A DNA stretch of 64,000 nucleotides from Haliotis asinina (GCF_037392515.1 NC_090291.1:26584001-26648000); one strand, 5' to 3'; positions 9,958 to 22,281 are shown, counted from the stretch's first letter. The notes: a model not told the origin generated them from the letters alone. Numbers and translations: made by a program.

Positions 9958-12307
9958 AAATATTTACAGATATCAGCATTATGTCAACTACTGATGTACA
10001 GATCCCAAAAGAACAAAAGGCCACACACACATACATTTCCCCACCCCCACCCACCCCCACCCACCCCTACACACACAGAGTACGTATGTACAGTAATGTT
10101 TAAGAGGTAAACGTATGTCAGTTGGAATTCGTTGCTCTGTTGCAAGTAGCTATACATTCACACCTGTATTCATATCTCAGGCCTCTGTACAATAACGCTT
10201 TCTGCATGGCTTGTGTTGCCTGCGGCCATTATTGGTTCTGATGCTTCCAGTATATGAAAGCTTGTAGCCAGAGGGAGGGATGAATCACCGCGTGGCATAA
10301 GTAGATTCATTTCTTTCTTTGATTATTGTTTCTTGTATATATTTTAGGTATACAAGTAATTGTCTCAACAACCTAACATTATTATAAACTACAGAAAAAG
10401 AGAGTTTTGAATGTGTATGTTGCAACATGATATATGCATTGGGAACTATTGTTTATGTGATCGAGGTATAGACTTATAATATCACGATGTATATGTTTGA
10501 TGTTATTAGAATGTATCACAGTTATAAAACATGTTTATGTATGACCAGGGATAATCTACAACTCTGTATACAGTCTTCCTGGTATGACAGACCCTCGATC
10601 CCGATATTTGCATCGGATCAGTGGTTTTGTCAGTCAATCATGCATGGTAATAATTGTGTTGACCGGACAATGAACCTGCGTCCGGAGATCACATCCCATC
10701 TGCAGACTGCATGAAGCTTCAGGCTTCTTCATCATTTTATTGTTTATTTCAGTTAGGCCCCGCAGCTGGTACTCTACAGCTGCATCATTATGTGGTGCGT
10801 GGAGATTTAAAATGAAACACAAAGGAAAACGAAAACTGATGATGTTCTCTTTGAGGGTGTCTCCACAAGACAAGTTCATAACTCACTGATCTTTGTAAAG
10901 TAGCTGAACATAACATTCATCCGCATGACTGCCGGCATGTATATTAAGTAACTGGTTTTCGCTGTGATTTATTTTATATAGTTTCCAAACGCTTTGTGAA
11001 GACCAAATGGATAAAATGCTAAATCATTCTATCTCACACAAAGCCTTTGTTGGGGTGGCGTGGGAATCAATCAGGTATGAAGCCTACAGAATATACGATT
11101 CTCCGTGAATACAAGTAAACCTCTACTTTATAACAAAGGGAGGTAACTCATACCGGTGTGTAGGTTATCAGCTGTTTCGGGTACCCACAAAAGCGGAAGG
11201 TTTATATTTAGTAACACAAGTCACGGCTGACCGAAAGGCCAGGAAAACAAAGCCAGTGTTGTTTGTTTCAAGTGATGAACAACACTGATGAAATAACTGG
11301 CGATTGACATTTTCCGATTCTCGTTCGTTCGATCACCCAGCTCATTAATTAGTACTGATTGATGTCCGTATACGATTGATGTGCGTGTGTGTACAGCTGA
11401 AGAGACGCGAGTCGCAGAAGGAGATATAAATGTCACCGGCAGTGGACAGTCACAATGACACCTGTCATGTTCGATATCTGTTGTGACACACGGAAGTGAT
11501 TGATTCAGGGGATTTATCAAGCATATGGAAATATCATAGGTAAACATTACAGTACTTTGTACTCATATCTGATTGATAGGCGAGATGTCATGTTAAATGA
11601 GATCCAAATCCTGCACCACGCGAAGTGATGTTTAACACTGTCCATGGTGTAGAGCGGTCGAGCTTTCTAAACTTCTGTACACATTGCTTCTAGTAGGATT
11701 TTATATAGAGTCAGACAGAGTGTTCACAACTTGTGTCCACGGTGATACATGTAGCGCTTTAAAATACTGAGATTATACATATTGAGTATGGACATCAGTG
11801 CTTGTCCCTTTAGAACATTTTAATGCTGCATCACAGAGGAATCTGTAGAGTACCATTGCCGCTTCTTGGAGTATATGTTGTTCAAATACTACTAGTACCA
11901 GTATATCAGAGTCTCCTTTGTCCTGTTCAGAGCTACAACAAGGGACCATCCTCGGCAGTGTAGTGTACCAATGCATGTGTGATGAACTACAGTGTAGCAA
12001 GTACATCATGACATGTCACATTATAACACAGCATATGACAGAACACCACATGTCACATAACACCACATGTCACAAAACGCAATACTGCTGTCAGCCAAAT
12101 GGACAAGAACATGGAGACTTAGTTTAATTTGTTGATGTTTGGAAGTTATCAAAAGATTTTCCTTTCTACTGATACAAAATGTGCATATGTTGATGAAATG
12201 GCTTAAACAATGTTTCTCCCAAATCTGTAGTTGTGTATTCTAATGAGAGATGTGTCAAACAGATTTCAGCATGCTGGTTTTTCTTCAGGAACGGAACTGA
12301 CGAAACC

Positions 12308-15300
12308 ATGGACATCATGGACCAGAACCAGTTCCAGTTTGAGGCCACAAATCACGGGGATGTTCTGCTTGCAGGGTTGAGGCACCTCCGAGACAAGCAT
12401 CAACTGTTTGATGTGACTCTAGTTGTGGACAATCTAGAGTTTCCTGCACACAGGGTGGTGCTGGCCTCATGCAGTGACTACTTTAGGTACCTGTTCTACT
12501 GTATTAATAGACTTGCATGGACTCCCCTGTTGTTTTTCATGAAGAATACCCATGTCTGGATCCATTCACTGAGATAACTCTCTAGAGGTTCCTGTATTCT
12601 CTGGTGCTTGGACATGATAGTCACACTTCAAAACTTTCATTGTCTCTTGAAGCAATAAATAAATGATAATAATAATAATAACTTTTAATAGTTTACATTA
12701 ATAGAAATCATTTAGTAAAACTTTCTCAAGGACCAATAGTGCCATTCAGCATCTCAAAAATACACAATAAATCTGTATGTAAGATACTTTATAAAATTCT
12801 GCATGAGTCTTATTTTAAGAAACTTAAGACCTACACAAAGTGGGAAAGTTACCTTGGGAACACATATATTGATTCAGAACAGATAATCTATAACATGATG
12901 GTAAAAAGATGTACTCCAAGTAGTGAATTAGGTGATTTCAGTTGTTATTTGTGCACAACGTCCTGAGTACAGTTATTCATTCATTGGTTGTCTTGCAGCC
13001 TGTACTAATGTAACAAACCAAATGAAACAATTTCACAAATCTTATGTACATGTTTACATTCAGTTGATATATGGGAAAAGCTATCAGAATAGATTGGAAA
13101 TTATACACAAGGCAGAATCGCCTTCAATACAGAATATATATATTGTTTGGCTTAAGGTAAACATAACAATGCTTTGAATGCTGTAATCATAACAAAATCT
13201 CGCCTTCACAAATTTAATAGAAAAATTACTGAACCGAGCTTTTTAACCTTTCAAAAAGAAATAGTAAGATATTACGAAAACTCAAAGTTTGTAACACATT
13301 CAAATTGTAACTTTGCAAGCTTTCATGCCTTCTGAGCTACTTTCCACATACTGTTTAGAAATCACTCAAATTACCCAATCCAAATACATGTATTTGATAT
13401 ATATATATATGCATGCCTATGTTGCTAATTGGAGATATTATACATAATGTATTCGTGTGTGTGTGCGCATGCATTTTGCATGAGAAAATTGAACTTTTCA
13501 GTATTTAGACAACCTTTTTCCCTCTTGTTTCAAATGGAATCTTGTGGAGGGTGTACCCATATATACAAACTGGGGTCAGGTCGTGTCTCATATGCACATA
13601 CATGCATACAGATATGTGTGTCTGTTGCTAATACATTTACAGCAACAACCATTAATTCTGGACACTCAACCTATGAATGTTCACAGAGGAAAGAAAAGTG
13701 TAACTCCAAAATAAGGAAATATAAGAGGAGAAATATATGAACTCAGCAAAAATAAAAACTTGACACTCATTATTTTTCAAATAGTGTTTTGAAACTTTTC
13801 TTGAAAGAGTTCTTGTTGTGATAATGGTAAAATGCATTGTCAAGGGCATTACGTCACACATTCATTCTACTGGTCGGGCCTAAGTAGCACTTGCAAGAGC
13901 ACTGCACACTAAAATCACTTTTCTACGTGCCACAAGTCACATGACCTATTGATACACATGCAATTGATCTCACGGTAGCAGAGTAGAGTGTCATCTCAGA
14001 AAAGCATGGTTTTATGGTTAATAATTCGTTAATTAGAATACCACGACTGTCAAACATTCTGAACGTGCCATTGGCATGCTGAATACGGGAATGTTTGCAC
14101 TTATGTTGCGAGGGTGATGGGATGCAGTCGACAGACCATCCATAATCTCCAGACACATGACCATCAAACTTTTCACCACAGCTGACTGCCCCCGTCCTGG
14201 TCGACCATGTGTGACGTCACACGCAAAAGACCGACAGATTGTCTTGCATCATTTGTGTAATCGGTTTGTCACTGCCACATCCACTGGGAATGTATTGTTT
14301 GGAGGTCAAGTGACTGCCCAAACCATTCAGAATGGCCTGCGCTCTGTCCTCTTCATGCACGGTGACCATATTGTGGACCAAATCTAACCCTTTTCCATCG
14401 ACGCCAATGTCTCCTCTGAGAACAACAGCACCTGAGATGGACCCAGCAAGATTTGAATAGGGTTGTGATGAATCAAGGTTCACATTAACGTTTACTGATG
14501 GAAGGGTTAGAGTTTGGAGAAGACGAGGAGAACGCAATGCCCAGGCAATGCCATGTTGCATACAGGAAGTGGAACGATTTGGGGGCAGTAGCATTACGGT
14601 TTGGGGTGCTATCAACGGTCATGCTCAATCCCGACTCATTGTCATCCAGGGAAGCCTAAATGCAGCAGCATAAAGGGATCAGGTGTTCGTTCCAGAGCTT
14701 TTGCCATTCATGGTAGCTCATGGCCCAGGTCTGACTTTCCAACAGGATAACACCAGACCTCATACAGCCAATTTAACAACAAATTTCCTCAGGAACCCTG
14801 GCATATATATCATGGAGTGGCCCTCAAGATCTCCCAACCTCAACCCCATAGAGCGTGTATGGGATGTGTTAGGCAAGCTGCTCCGTCAAGTAAGGAATTC
14901 TCCACAGAACTTGTAGGAGCTTGGTGCCATGTTGGTACAAATATGGCGGCGCATTTCCCAAGCTGTGTTCAGACACATCATCCAGTCCATGAGGAGATGT
15001 TTTATCACAGTTGTGAACGCCCATGGAGGACACACCCGATATTGACATGATTTCATTAAGTTGTGACTCACAGGTTTTGATCATGGACATTGTAGTCGCA
15101 TTTCCGGTGGAACCGATTCCATGACAAACATTGTCTGTATGCTTTAGCATCTTTAGCGGCAAGAGAATTGAATACAATTGTTATTTCAAACCCATTTTCC
15201 AAAATGTTCAAATTATTGACTTTGAAACAAGTGTAAAGTTTTTATTTTTATTGTGTTTACTATCTATAAATGTTCACAGAGGATGGAAAAATGTAACTTC

Positions 15301-17716
15301 AAAAGATGGAAATTAAAAAAAAGAGAAATAAAGATTTTCTATGAAAGTTCTCGGAGGATGGAAAATGTATTTTCAACAGATGGGTCTGATAAAAGAGAGA
15401 ATACATGTAAACAAATATTTTCTGTGAGTGTTCACAGAGGATAGAAATATGTAACTTCAAAAGATAGAAATTTAAGAGAAAAAAACAACAAAAAAAGAGA
15501 AAAATGCATCAATGATTTTAGATTCACACGATAAATATCCTTTGAATGAAGTTAGTTATTTAGACCATTTAGTTTGGAGTACATTTTATACCTTATGTCT
15601 ACATTAGTCATACTGACATTGTTCTTCATTTGATCAATATCATTTCTATTTATGATTACACTTAACATCTGTTCTGGTTTTCAGAGCCATGTTCACCGAT
15701 GGCCTGAAGGAATGCAGACAGAAGCAGGTTGTGTTAAACGGAGTCACTGCTCGTGGAATGAAGAATCTCCTGGACTTTGCTTACACATCAAAGAGTAACA
15801 TTGATAGTGGTAGGTACTTTCTGGTTGTTTGGCAATCCTTATCATCAAATTATTAACTATATCATATGTGGATACAGAGTATGCTGTGCTGCTGTACATC
15901 TTCCCATGTTGTCCTGGCTGTTAGACATGAAGACAGGCTGACTGTGAAAGTGGAACATTTCAGAGTTATCCTCAAATTTCTTCATGTAACAAACAAAAGA
16001 ACTATTAACAATGGTGAAAACCACCACATCAGTTGAATACATGTAGGAAGACTTTGTCTTGATTGGTCAACATTTTCATGCAGCTCATCTCCTTGATAGA
16101 GTTGTACGTTTCTTTTGTCCTGTGTGTCAAGCTCTGGTCCTAACTGTGCCAGTATTAGTGGAGTTGTTACAGTTGTTAATCAAGTGTTTCACCTTGTTTC
16201 AGACAATGTGTCTGATGTGCTGGGTGCTGCAACCCATGTACAGATTCTGCCAGTTATTGATGCATGTGAAGATTTCCTGCGGTCACATTTGTCCCTGGAC
16301 AACTGTGTGGATGTGGCCAGTGTGGCTGACTTGTACTGTCTGAAGCCTCTGCAGCAACAGGTGCAACAGTTTATCTGCAAACACTGGACCACCTTCACAA
16401 TGTCCACCTACTTCCACAGTATGGGTCACCAAGCACTGGTCAATGTGCTGGCCTCAGGCTTCCCAGTTGACTGCTCTGAGCTTGATGTCCTCCTAGCTGT
16501 CTTCAGCTGGGTGAAGTACCGACCAGAGGAGAGACTGACCATGGCTGAGAACATCTTTGCACACATTCAGTTCCATAACATCCCAGAAGAGAGTCTGAAG
16601 GATTTGTTGGAGGACCAGGAATGGAAGGACGTGATCCTGGCAGTTCCCTGCTTGGGAAAGATGCTCACAAGCTTTCAGAAGGAGGACAGGAATCATGGAC
16701 TTGACATTGGAGATTCTGCAGTAAAACAGTCTATTAGCACACAGGTTCATGGAATTACAAATATGCGAGGTTTCCATAAAACAGTATTGGTGGCTGGGGG
16801 GTTCAGTGCTGATTCAGGAATGACCAATAATATTTGGTATTATGGAGAAGGAACAGACTTGGCAACTTTAAAGTATTTGACCAGAATACCTCATGTAGAC
16901 CAGTGCAACTTTGGCATGGCTGTTCTACACAACCAGCTGTATGTCATCGGTGGATGTTTTAATGATCAGTTTGATGAAGTTATTCATCCCTATGGCTTCC
17001 GTTATGACCCTTCCAAGAGTGAGTGGGACTGTATAGCTCCTATGAATCATGAACGATGCCGATTTTATCTTGGGGTGACAGAATGCCATCTCTATGCAAT
17101 AGGGGGTGACCCACAAGCATCTGATCTTACTCTTGATGGAGCACCTTGTGAACGATATGACCCAGAAAGTAATTCTTGGCAGGACATCGAGCCAATGCCT
17201 GGCAACCGAACCCAACATGCAGGCATTGCAGTAGGCCAGTACTTGTATGTGTCAGGAGGTCAGCAGGAAACAGATGGGGAAATACTGAGTGATCTGCTGA
17301 GATATGACACACTCAATAATACCTGGCACAGGTGTGCCTCACTGCTGTCTCCACGTGTGGATCACACCATGGTCTGTTTCAGAGGTAAAGTTTATGTAAT
17401 TGGAGGTTGGACTTATGACCAAACAAACCACCAAAGAGAGATGGTGTCTTCCATTGACTGTTATCATGCAGACACAGACTCCTGGCAACAAGTGGCAGCT
17501 CTAAATGAAACACGTCTCTATGCAACATACACACTATTTGACAGCTCAGTCTACGTCATTGGCGGATGGCAAGGGGGAGATTACCGCTGCAAAAGTAACT
17601 TTGTCGACTGTTTTGATCTGAAGACGAGACAGTGGAGGGACAAAAAGAAGCAGTCTCTGGAGATATGGGAGCATAATTCATGCAGTTTGTACCTGCCCAA
17701 ACTGGTACAGCCCTGA
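12308..17716 (+). CDS. Kelch-like BTB-BACK-Kelch protein, KLHL9/13/26-like (3 coding exons)
   Basis: Kelch-like proteins of this build are typically substrate adaptors for Cullin-3 ubiquitin ligases. Coding exons are 12308-12486, 15685-15809 and 16203-17716, giving 605 residues. Junctions keep phase: TTTAG|GTACCT to TTTTCAG|AGCC rebuilds DYFRAMFTDG, and TAGTG|GTAGGT to TTTCAG|ACAATG rebuilds SNIDSDNVSD. The BTB domain (about 25-130) has LFDVTLVVDNLEFPAHRVVL and SCSDYFRAMF. A BACK domain (about 135-240) follows. Six Kelch blades start near residue 297, shown by Gly-Gly doublets in VAGGF, YVIGGC, YAIGGD, YVSGGQ, YVIGGW and YVIGGW. The third exon carries most of BACK and all blades. The first Met has in-frame sequence back to an acceptor-like TTCTTCAG at 12288, so a 5' UTR exon or a few more residues may lie upstream. 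Which KLHL orthologue it is cannot be settled by eye. The stop codon lies inside a minisatellite unit. Confidence 0.92.
12715..13330 (+). mobile_element. Decayed non-LTR retrotransposon (LINE) 3' fragment
   Basis: Conceptual translation gives pieces typical of the C-terminal part of LINE polyproteins: FSISKIHNKSVCKILYKIL, then KWESYLGN and TYIDSEQIIYNMM, a Cys-bearing segment near 12935-13010, and KSRLHKFNRKITEPSFLTFQ near the 3' end. Several stops and frame changes separate them. No target duplication or poly(A) tail was located. The family assignment (L1/CR1-like) is uncertain. Confidence 0.5.
13741..15260 (+). mobile_element. Decayed Tc1-like DNA transposon in kelch-like intron 1
   Basis: Terminal inverted repeats of about 30 bp are visible: left CAAAAATAAAAACTTGACAC, right end read inward AATAAAAATAAAAACTTTAC. 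Between them, + strand fragments of a Tc1 transposase survive: PRPGRPCVTSHAKDRQIV (14190-14240), AWALRSPRLLQ-type sequence in the other frame, and LTFQQDNTRPHTA followed by EWPSRSPNLNPIERVWDVLG (14730-14870), the second catalytic Asp and the Glu region. The reading frame is broken in several places. The element sits in a small tandem repeat whose copies flank both ends. Confidence 0.85.
15267..15480. repeat. About 80-bp tandem repeat flanking the Tc1 copy
   Basis: Copies of TGTTCACAGAGGATGGAAAA start near 15271, 15347 (diverged) and 15429. A further copy starts at about 13678 on the far side of the Tc1 element. The spacing is 76-82 bp. The arrangement is what would be left if the transposon had inserted into an existing array. 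Confidence 0.7.
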
Positions 17717-18200
17717 CCCTGTAACTCTCTCCTAGCATCACCCTGTGGTCTGTATGTGCCCAAACTGGTACAGCCCTGACCCTGTAACTCACTCTTGGCC
17801 TCACCCTGCAGTATGTAATTACCCAAACTGGTACAGCCCTGACCCTGTAATTCACTCTTGGCCTCACCCTGCAGTATGTAATTACCCAAACTGGTACAGC
17901 CCTGACCCTGTAACTCACTCTTGGCCTCACCCTGCAGTATGTAATTACCCAAACTGGTACAGCCCTGACCCTGTAATTCACTCTTGGCCTCACCCTGCAG
18001 TATGTAATTACCCAAACTGGTACAGGCCTGACCCTGTAACTCTCTCCTGGCATCACCCTGTGGTCTGTATGTGACCAAACTTTTAGAACCCTAACCATGT
18101 AATTCACTCCTGGCCCCTCCTTGCGCTTGCTCTTGCACCTGCTCAGACAGGTAGTGCCCTGCCCTTGTAATTCAGTCCTGGCCTCACTGCAGTCTGTACC
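17670..18200. repeat. 63-bp minisatellite that includes the kelch-like stop codon
   Basis: CCCAAACTGGTACAGCCCTG begins at 17696, 17759, 17822, 17885, 17948 and 18011, exactly 63 bp apart. More diverged units follow to about 18200. The first unit is the end of the kelch-like reading frame (codons for LPKLVQP and TGA at 17714-17716). Later units sit in the 3' UTR. Since 63 is a multiple of three, long antisense open frames result and should not be called genes. Confidence 0.93.
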
Positions 18201-19865
18201 TGCCCAAAATGGGAAAACCCTAGCCCTTAACTTTCTTCTGGTCTCTCCATGCAGAAGTAACATTAGACAACGCAGCATTTTCAGAAGCATGTTATGATGT
18301 TGTTAGTTACTGTTAGTTTCTTGTTGATGTATGTATGTTGTATTTTGTATGTACGTTGTATTTTATGCCTTAACTTATGTGTTACGGTAACTATTCAGCA
18401 TGAAGTGTACTCAAGTTAGTGGGGAACTGTACAATGTTCATGGATGACTTGTCTCATCACTGCCCGTCCCGTATGGGAGTGTTCCTGGTACCTCAGTATG
18501 CAGGGACACAGAGGTCTACATGCATGGACAAAACTATCGACAGGAACGAGTCTCAGTTTTGATACCCAGTTTAGTTTTGATTTTTGATAAATGATTGTGA
18601 GATTGATATGATTGATTTTTAATGCATTTTATTTGGCCATTCTATTTAACCCTGTGTTTTTAAAAACAGCTTATACCTCAAAGGTAAAACTTACGTTTTT
18701 ATATTCAAGAGTTCTTGGACTGTCCGAGACAGCTGTGAACTTGATAAGTGATACACCTGTTTGTGTGTGTATGACTTCATTGTGTTACCTCCATTACATT
18801 AAACTGGTAAAGCACATCAAATACACGCCACATTTATTCTCATTATGCATCTGATTGTATATGGATGGACTTATAATAATCAACATCCCTGTATAGTTCT
18901 GATACTGTAAGTTACGGCATCATATTTGGTTGAACATATAGCACATAGCTTCTGCTGTAGTATGTATGTAGCCTGTACACATTGGAGAAAATATTGTTAT
19001 GTTAGGTTTCAGACCATAAGTGCTTTGCAGACAGATAGGGTGTAAGTAGTGGCTGCAATATTGTCCACAAATATAAATGTTGAAAATTCCACCCAATCCT
19101 GCAAGTATTCTGACAGTAGGTATATAATTTATTGTTGTTTTTCAGAGAAATGATTTTTTGCCAATGTGTTCATGATTGTTGGTTGATTATCAGTGCGTCT
19201 TAGTACAGTTAAGTCTATTTCATTTGGACATGGAAGGGTAGGTGTTAGCAACAGAATGATCTGTTTCTTCAGTTGCCAGTGTGTTGCAGAAACGTGCCTA
19301 TTTTATGATGGTTTATAAGCTCATGACAAAACACACAGTGAGTTTCTTCATGCATATATGTACCTGGGGACAGTTGATGTGAAGTTGTCTGTCAGTTGAC
19401 ATATTTCAGTGCTTGTGACTCGGCAGAGGAGAAAGTCTTGTTTGTTCCTTTCAGTTTCCATTTATTTCATTGAAGTCGCCAATTAGTTGAAATATTCCAA
19501 CACAACATGGAACTTACAATGGAATATAGCACATGTATTTATGTTTTTATTCTCACATCTGTGTTATACCTATGTGACTATCTGCATACTCAGCATGGAG
19601 AAATGTTTTGTAGTGTTAGTGTTAATGACATCACAGCTGTAGTGTTATGGTTTAACCCATGTAGCAAGTTGTTAGCACAATGCATAAACTGTATTACCAG
19701 TTCAGTGGCCAGCCACATTACCACTTCTTTAAGTTAAGTAAGAAGGTAATGCACTATTGGACATCAGTAGGAGAACCAACGCAGCTTCTTGCAAGAGATG
19801 CCTACACTGCAGACATTGGAAATACTGATTCATTATAAAAGTCCAGTTCATAATCCATTAAATGT
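18201..19865 (+). other. Probable 3' UTR of the kelch-like gene and downstream DNA
   Basis: Unique AT-rich sequence follows the stop-codon minisatellite with no further exon. An ATTAAA at about 18798 is one candidate polyadenylation signal, but the 3' end of the transcript cannot be fixed from sequence. No gene is visible. Confidence 0.4.
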
Positions 19866-20027
19866 TGTTGGGGTAGAGGGTTAGCCTAGCCTTGAAAGCA
19901 TTTGTTTGTCACACAGATCAGGGTTCAATTTCCATATGGGTACAATGTGTGAAGCCCATGTGTAGCGTCCCCTGCCATGAAGATGCTGGAATACTGCAAA
20001 TATTAGGGTAAAACCATACTCATATTA
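19866..20027 (+). mobile_element. Diverged tRNA-derived SINE
   Basis: GTTAGCCTAG...AAAGCATTTG, GATCAGGGTTCAATTTCC, ATGGGTACAATGTGTGAAGC and GATGCTGGAATACTGCAAAT line up in order with the SINE at 30999-31176 (A-box region, B box GGTTCGATTCC, GTGAAGCCCAT, GATATTGCTGGAATATTGC). Substitutions in both promoter boxes show that it is old. Confidence 0.75.
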
Positions 20028-20070
20028 TGACAAGCGAGGACTTTAACCACAAGACTACCCGCTCATGTAT
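20026..20070 (-). mobile_element. tRNA-like SINE head fragment, antisense
   Basis: Read on the - strand this is ATGAGCGGGTAGTCTTGTGG then TTAAAGTCCTCGCTTGTCAT, the A-box-bearing 5' end of a tRNA-derived SINE. It lies directly against the 3' end of the copy on the + strand. Only the head is present. Confidence 0.5.
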
Positions 20071-20829
20071 ACCATTATCTGTTGAGAGTTGCTTTTTATG
20101 TGACTATTCCTTGCTGTCTTACTTGAAATAATGCATTGTGAGGATATGAAAGCCACATTAACTCGTTGTGCACCTAGTGGCAGCAAACGTTGTTTGATCC
20201 CTAGGGAGTTGAAAATGACAGTATGATATGAAGTTGAGATTGACATTCAGTAATCAAGGGAAGAAAATACTAGTGCCTTGTACTAATTGCATAGATATGT
20301 GCCCTATATAAATGTCCTGTAATGATAATAATAATAATAATCTTCAGCGTGTGAGCATAGGAATACAAGTCACCGGAAACCTGTGAAATTGTAAGTTGTG
20401 TATTCATTGTGTCAGTTAACTTTGTCCCTTGGTCCTGGTAACTTTACCCTTGATTAAACTGTAACACAGAACAGGTAAAAACTTAACTAAAATAGAATGG
20501 GTAATACAGATTATGGGGTTGTTACTTGTCTGCTACAATAGAGCATAGACATGTCTGTTCCCTGTTTACACTGTAGTGGCATCCTGACTTTGTAACTCAT
20601 TGATCTCTACATAACCAGGCAAGCTGCTTCAACATGTACATTCTAGGGGTGTAGCATTGCTCCTCCAGAATCTGTATACGACATCTCACAGAATGTGTTC
20701 ATCGTCCACTGAAATCCTTTTACACCTGTTTCATTAAAATATATTGTCCAATGATTGTCTTTTATTTTTGTTCATCTCATCTTGACATGTCATTTTGAGC
20801 TTATGTTTTTATTAATTGGCTACTCTGTC

Positions 20830-20935
20830 CTTAGTTAAACTAGTTTGCTCATCACTCTGTGGACCCAGTTCAATTCCCTTCAGAGGTACTGTGTGTGAAA
20901 CCCATTTTCATGTTATTATAAAGGAATGTTTTCCA
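20830..20935 (+). mobile_element. Diverged SINE fragment
   Basis: TTTGCTCATCACTCTGTGGA, CCAGTTCAATTCCCTTC and GTACTGTGTGTGAAACCCAT follow the middle of the SINE consensus seen at 31030-31095 (CGCTCGTCACGCTGAAGACC, GGTTCGATTCCCC, GTGAAGCCCAT). Head and tail are not preserved. Confidence 0.55.
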
Positions 20936-21329
20936 GGTGCAACTACCTTTTCGGGCCAACACTTTGGTCTGAAATCTAAAATAATGCGAGTAAGAGATAC
21001 AGAGCTTTTTCATTATGACAACAAAGAAGTATTATGCTGTGACCATGAGTTCAGTCTGATTTATACAGCAATCCAAGTGAAACAGTCAGAGCCGGACAGA
21101 GTGCACTGTATATATTGTTCCCTCAATATGTCTTACAACAAGGTGATCAATATTTGCATGTGTTTTCCTACTGTCAAAGGCTGCAACCAGATAATAATTT
21201 TGTTTCATATATCTGTTTCAGCAAAGATTTCTTTTTATTTGTGCTTTGTTGTCTCCGCCGCATCACAGAACATCACAGAACGGGGAACTATGTATTCAGC
21301 AGCCTCTGTACGTGCACACGTCCTGTTTC

Positions 21330-21990
21330 TTGTTGAAGCTATATCTCATGAACTTTTGCACCCAACATCATCAAATATGGTGACAGCCTACATTGAGGGG
21401 TTACTCAGACACCAGGGTGTCACTGATCATATTTTCAAGGTCACTTTCACCACTCTTCAAACTATCTCAACTGTTGTACCTAGTGTCTTCAAATTTGGTG
21501 ACAGCCTACAATGTGGGATTACGAAGACACCAGTCGATTTTGGTGATGTTGACCTTATTTTCAAGGTCACATGACTCTTTCATCACACTTCTAACTCTTG
21601 TTAACGTGATCTGAACGTGATCTCCTGATCTGTTGTACGAAATATCTTCACATTTGATGATAGCCTACATTGGGGGAATGTGCACAAACCAGTTAACTTT
21701 GTTGACCTTGATCTTACATTCAAGGTCACCGCGACTCTTTGACTACTCATCACATTCTTGTGGACATGAACTGTTATACTAAATGTCTATAAATTTGGTG
21801 ACATCCTATGTAGGGGACTACGCAGCAATCAGTCAGTTTGGGTGACCTTGAACTTATTTTCAGTATGGCCATAACACTTTGTCCACTTTTCGAACTGATC
21901 TTAACACAATATTCCATAAAACATTGCCACCAACGTCCTCAATTTTGTTGACAGCCTACACTGGATGATTATCCTGACACCCACCTCGTG
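21330..21990. repeat. Diverged 120-160-bp tandem repeat with TGACCTT/AAGGTCA pairs
   Basis: About five units share AAATTTGGTGACAGCCTACA, then a segment with GGACTACGCAGACACCAGTC, then TGACCTTGACCTTATTTTCA and AAGGTCAC. The units start near 21375, 21490, 21650, 21788 and 21940. Each well-kept unit has TGACCT and AGGTCA hexamers in opposite orientation, the half-site bound by many nuclear receptors. No gene is associated with it here. Confidence 0.8.
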
Positions 21991-22281
21991 TGTGAGCAAA
22001 AGTGAAGAGTAATGGATATGTTATAAATATTTCATTCTGCTTTAGGAGCGGGGGACATTGCCATGTCAGTGGTAAACACTTGTTATTACTGTATTGGTCA
22101 TTCCATTTAAAACTGGAAGTTTCCAAAAGGCAGGATTCTGTATACGTTGAAGTCATGCTGCATGCCACGATAGCAAAGGAAGGAAATCAGCAGTGTGAAG
22201 ACACAGTGTGCCGTTTAGTTAGCTGACTTGATTGCCAAAAGTCTGCCGTACTGTTCTTGTGATCTAGTCATGTTCCCAGGC

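Larger units (their letters stand above)
8400..12288. other. Intergenic DNA upstream of the kelch-like gene
   Basis: No protein-coding exon was recognised. It contains a CCTGATGAAGG...CGAAACGTTTTG motif (8624-8665) of the kind found at retroelement 3' ends, a SINE tail (9235-9320), a TC/AC microsatellite (9861-9957), a cytosine-rich CCCCACCCC run (10040-10070), and one copy of a 45-bp hairpin repeat (10545-10590). An acceptor-like TTCTTCAG at 12281-12288 just before the kelch-like start suggests that a non-coding first exon of that gene lies somewhere in this stretch. Confidence 0.45.
12487..15684 (+). other. Intron 1 of the kelch-like gene
   Basis: This 3.2-kb intron separates the first BTB exon from the second. 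It carries an ATA/AAT-rich tract near 12660, a decayed LINE 3' end (12715-13330), a decayed Tc1 element (about 13741-15260) and a TGTTCACAGAGG repeat on either side of that element. All of these are transposable-element or repeat DNA, with no sign of an extra exon. Confidence 0.7.

Noticed and set aside
9710-10103. Ser/Leu/His/Thr-repeat frames
   Set aside because: Caused by the TC/AC microsatellite at 9861-9957.
17556-18290. Antisense frames of 165-244 codons rich in YRVRAVPVW-type repeats
   Set aside because: They are the complement of the kelch-like 3' coding end and its 63-bp minisatellite; the period divisible by three explains the openness.
20816-21574. 252-codon + strand frame
   Set aside because: Runs through an old SINE fragment and into the half-site tandem repeat; no domain, and composition changes along it.
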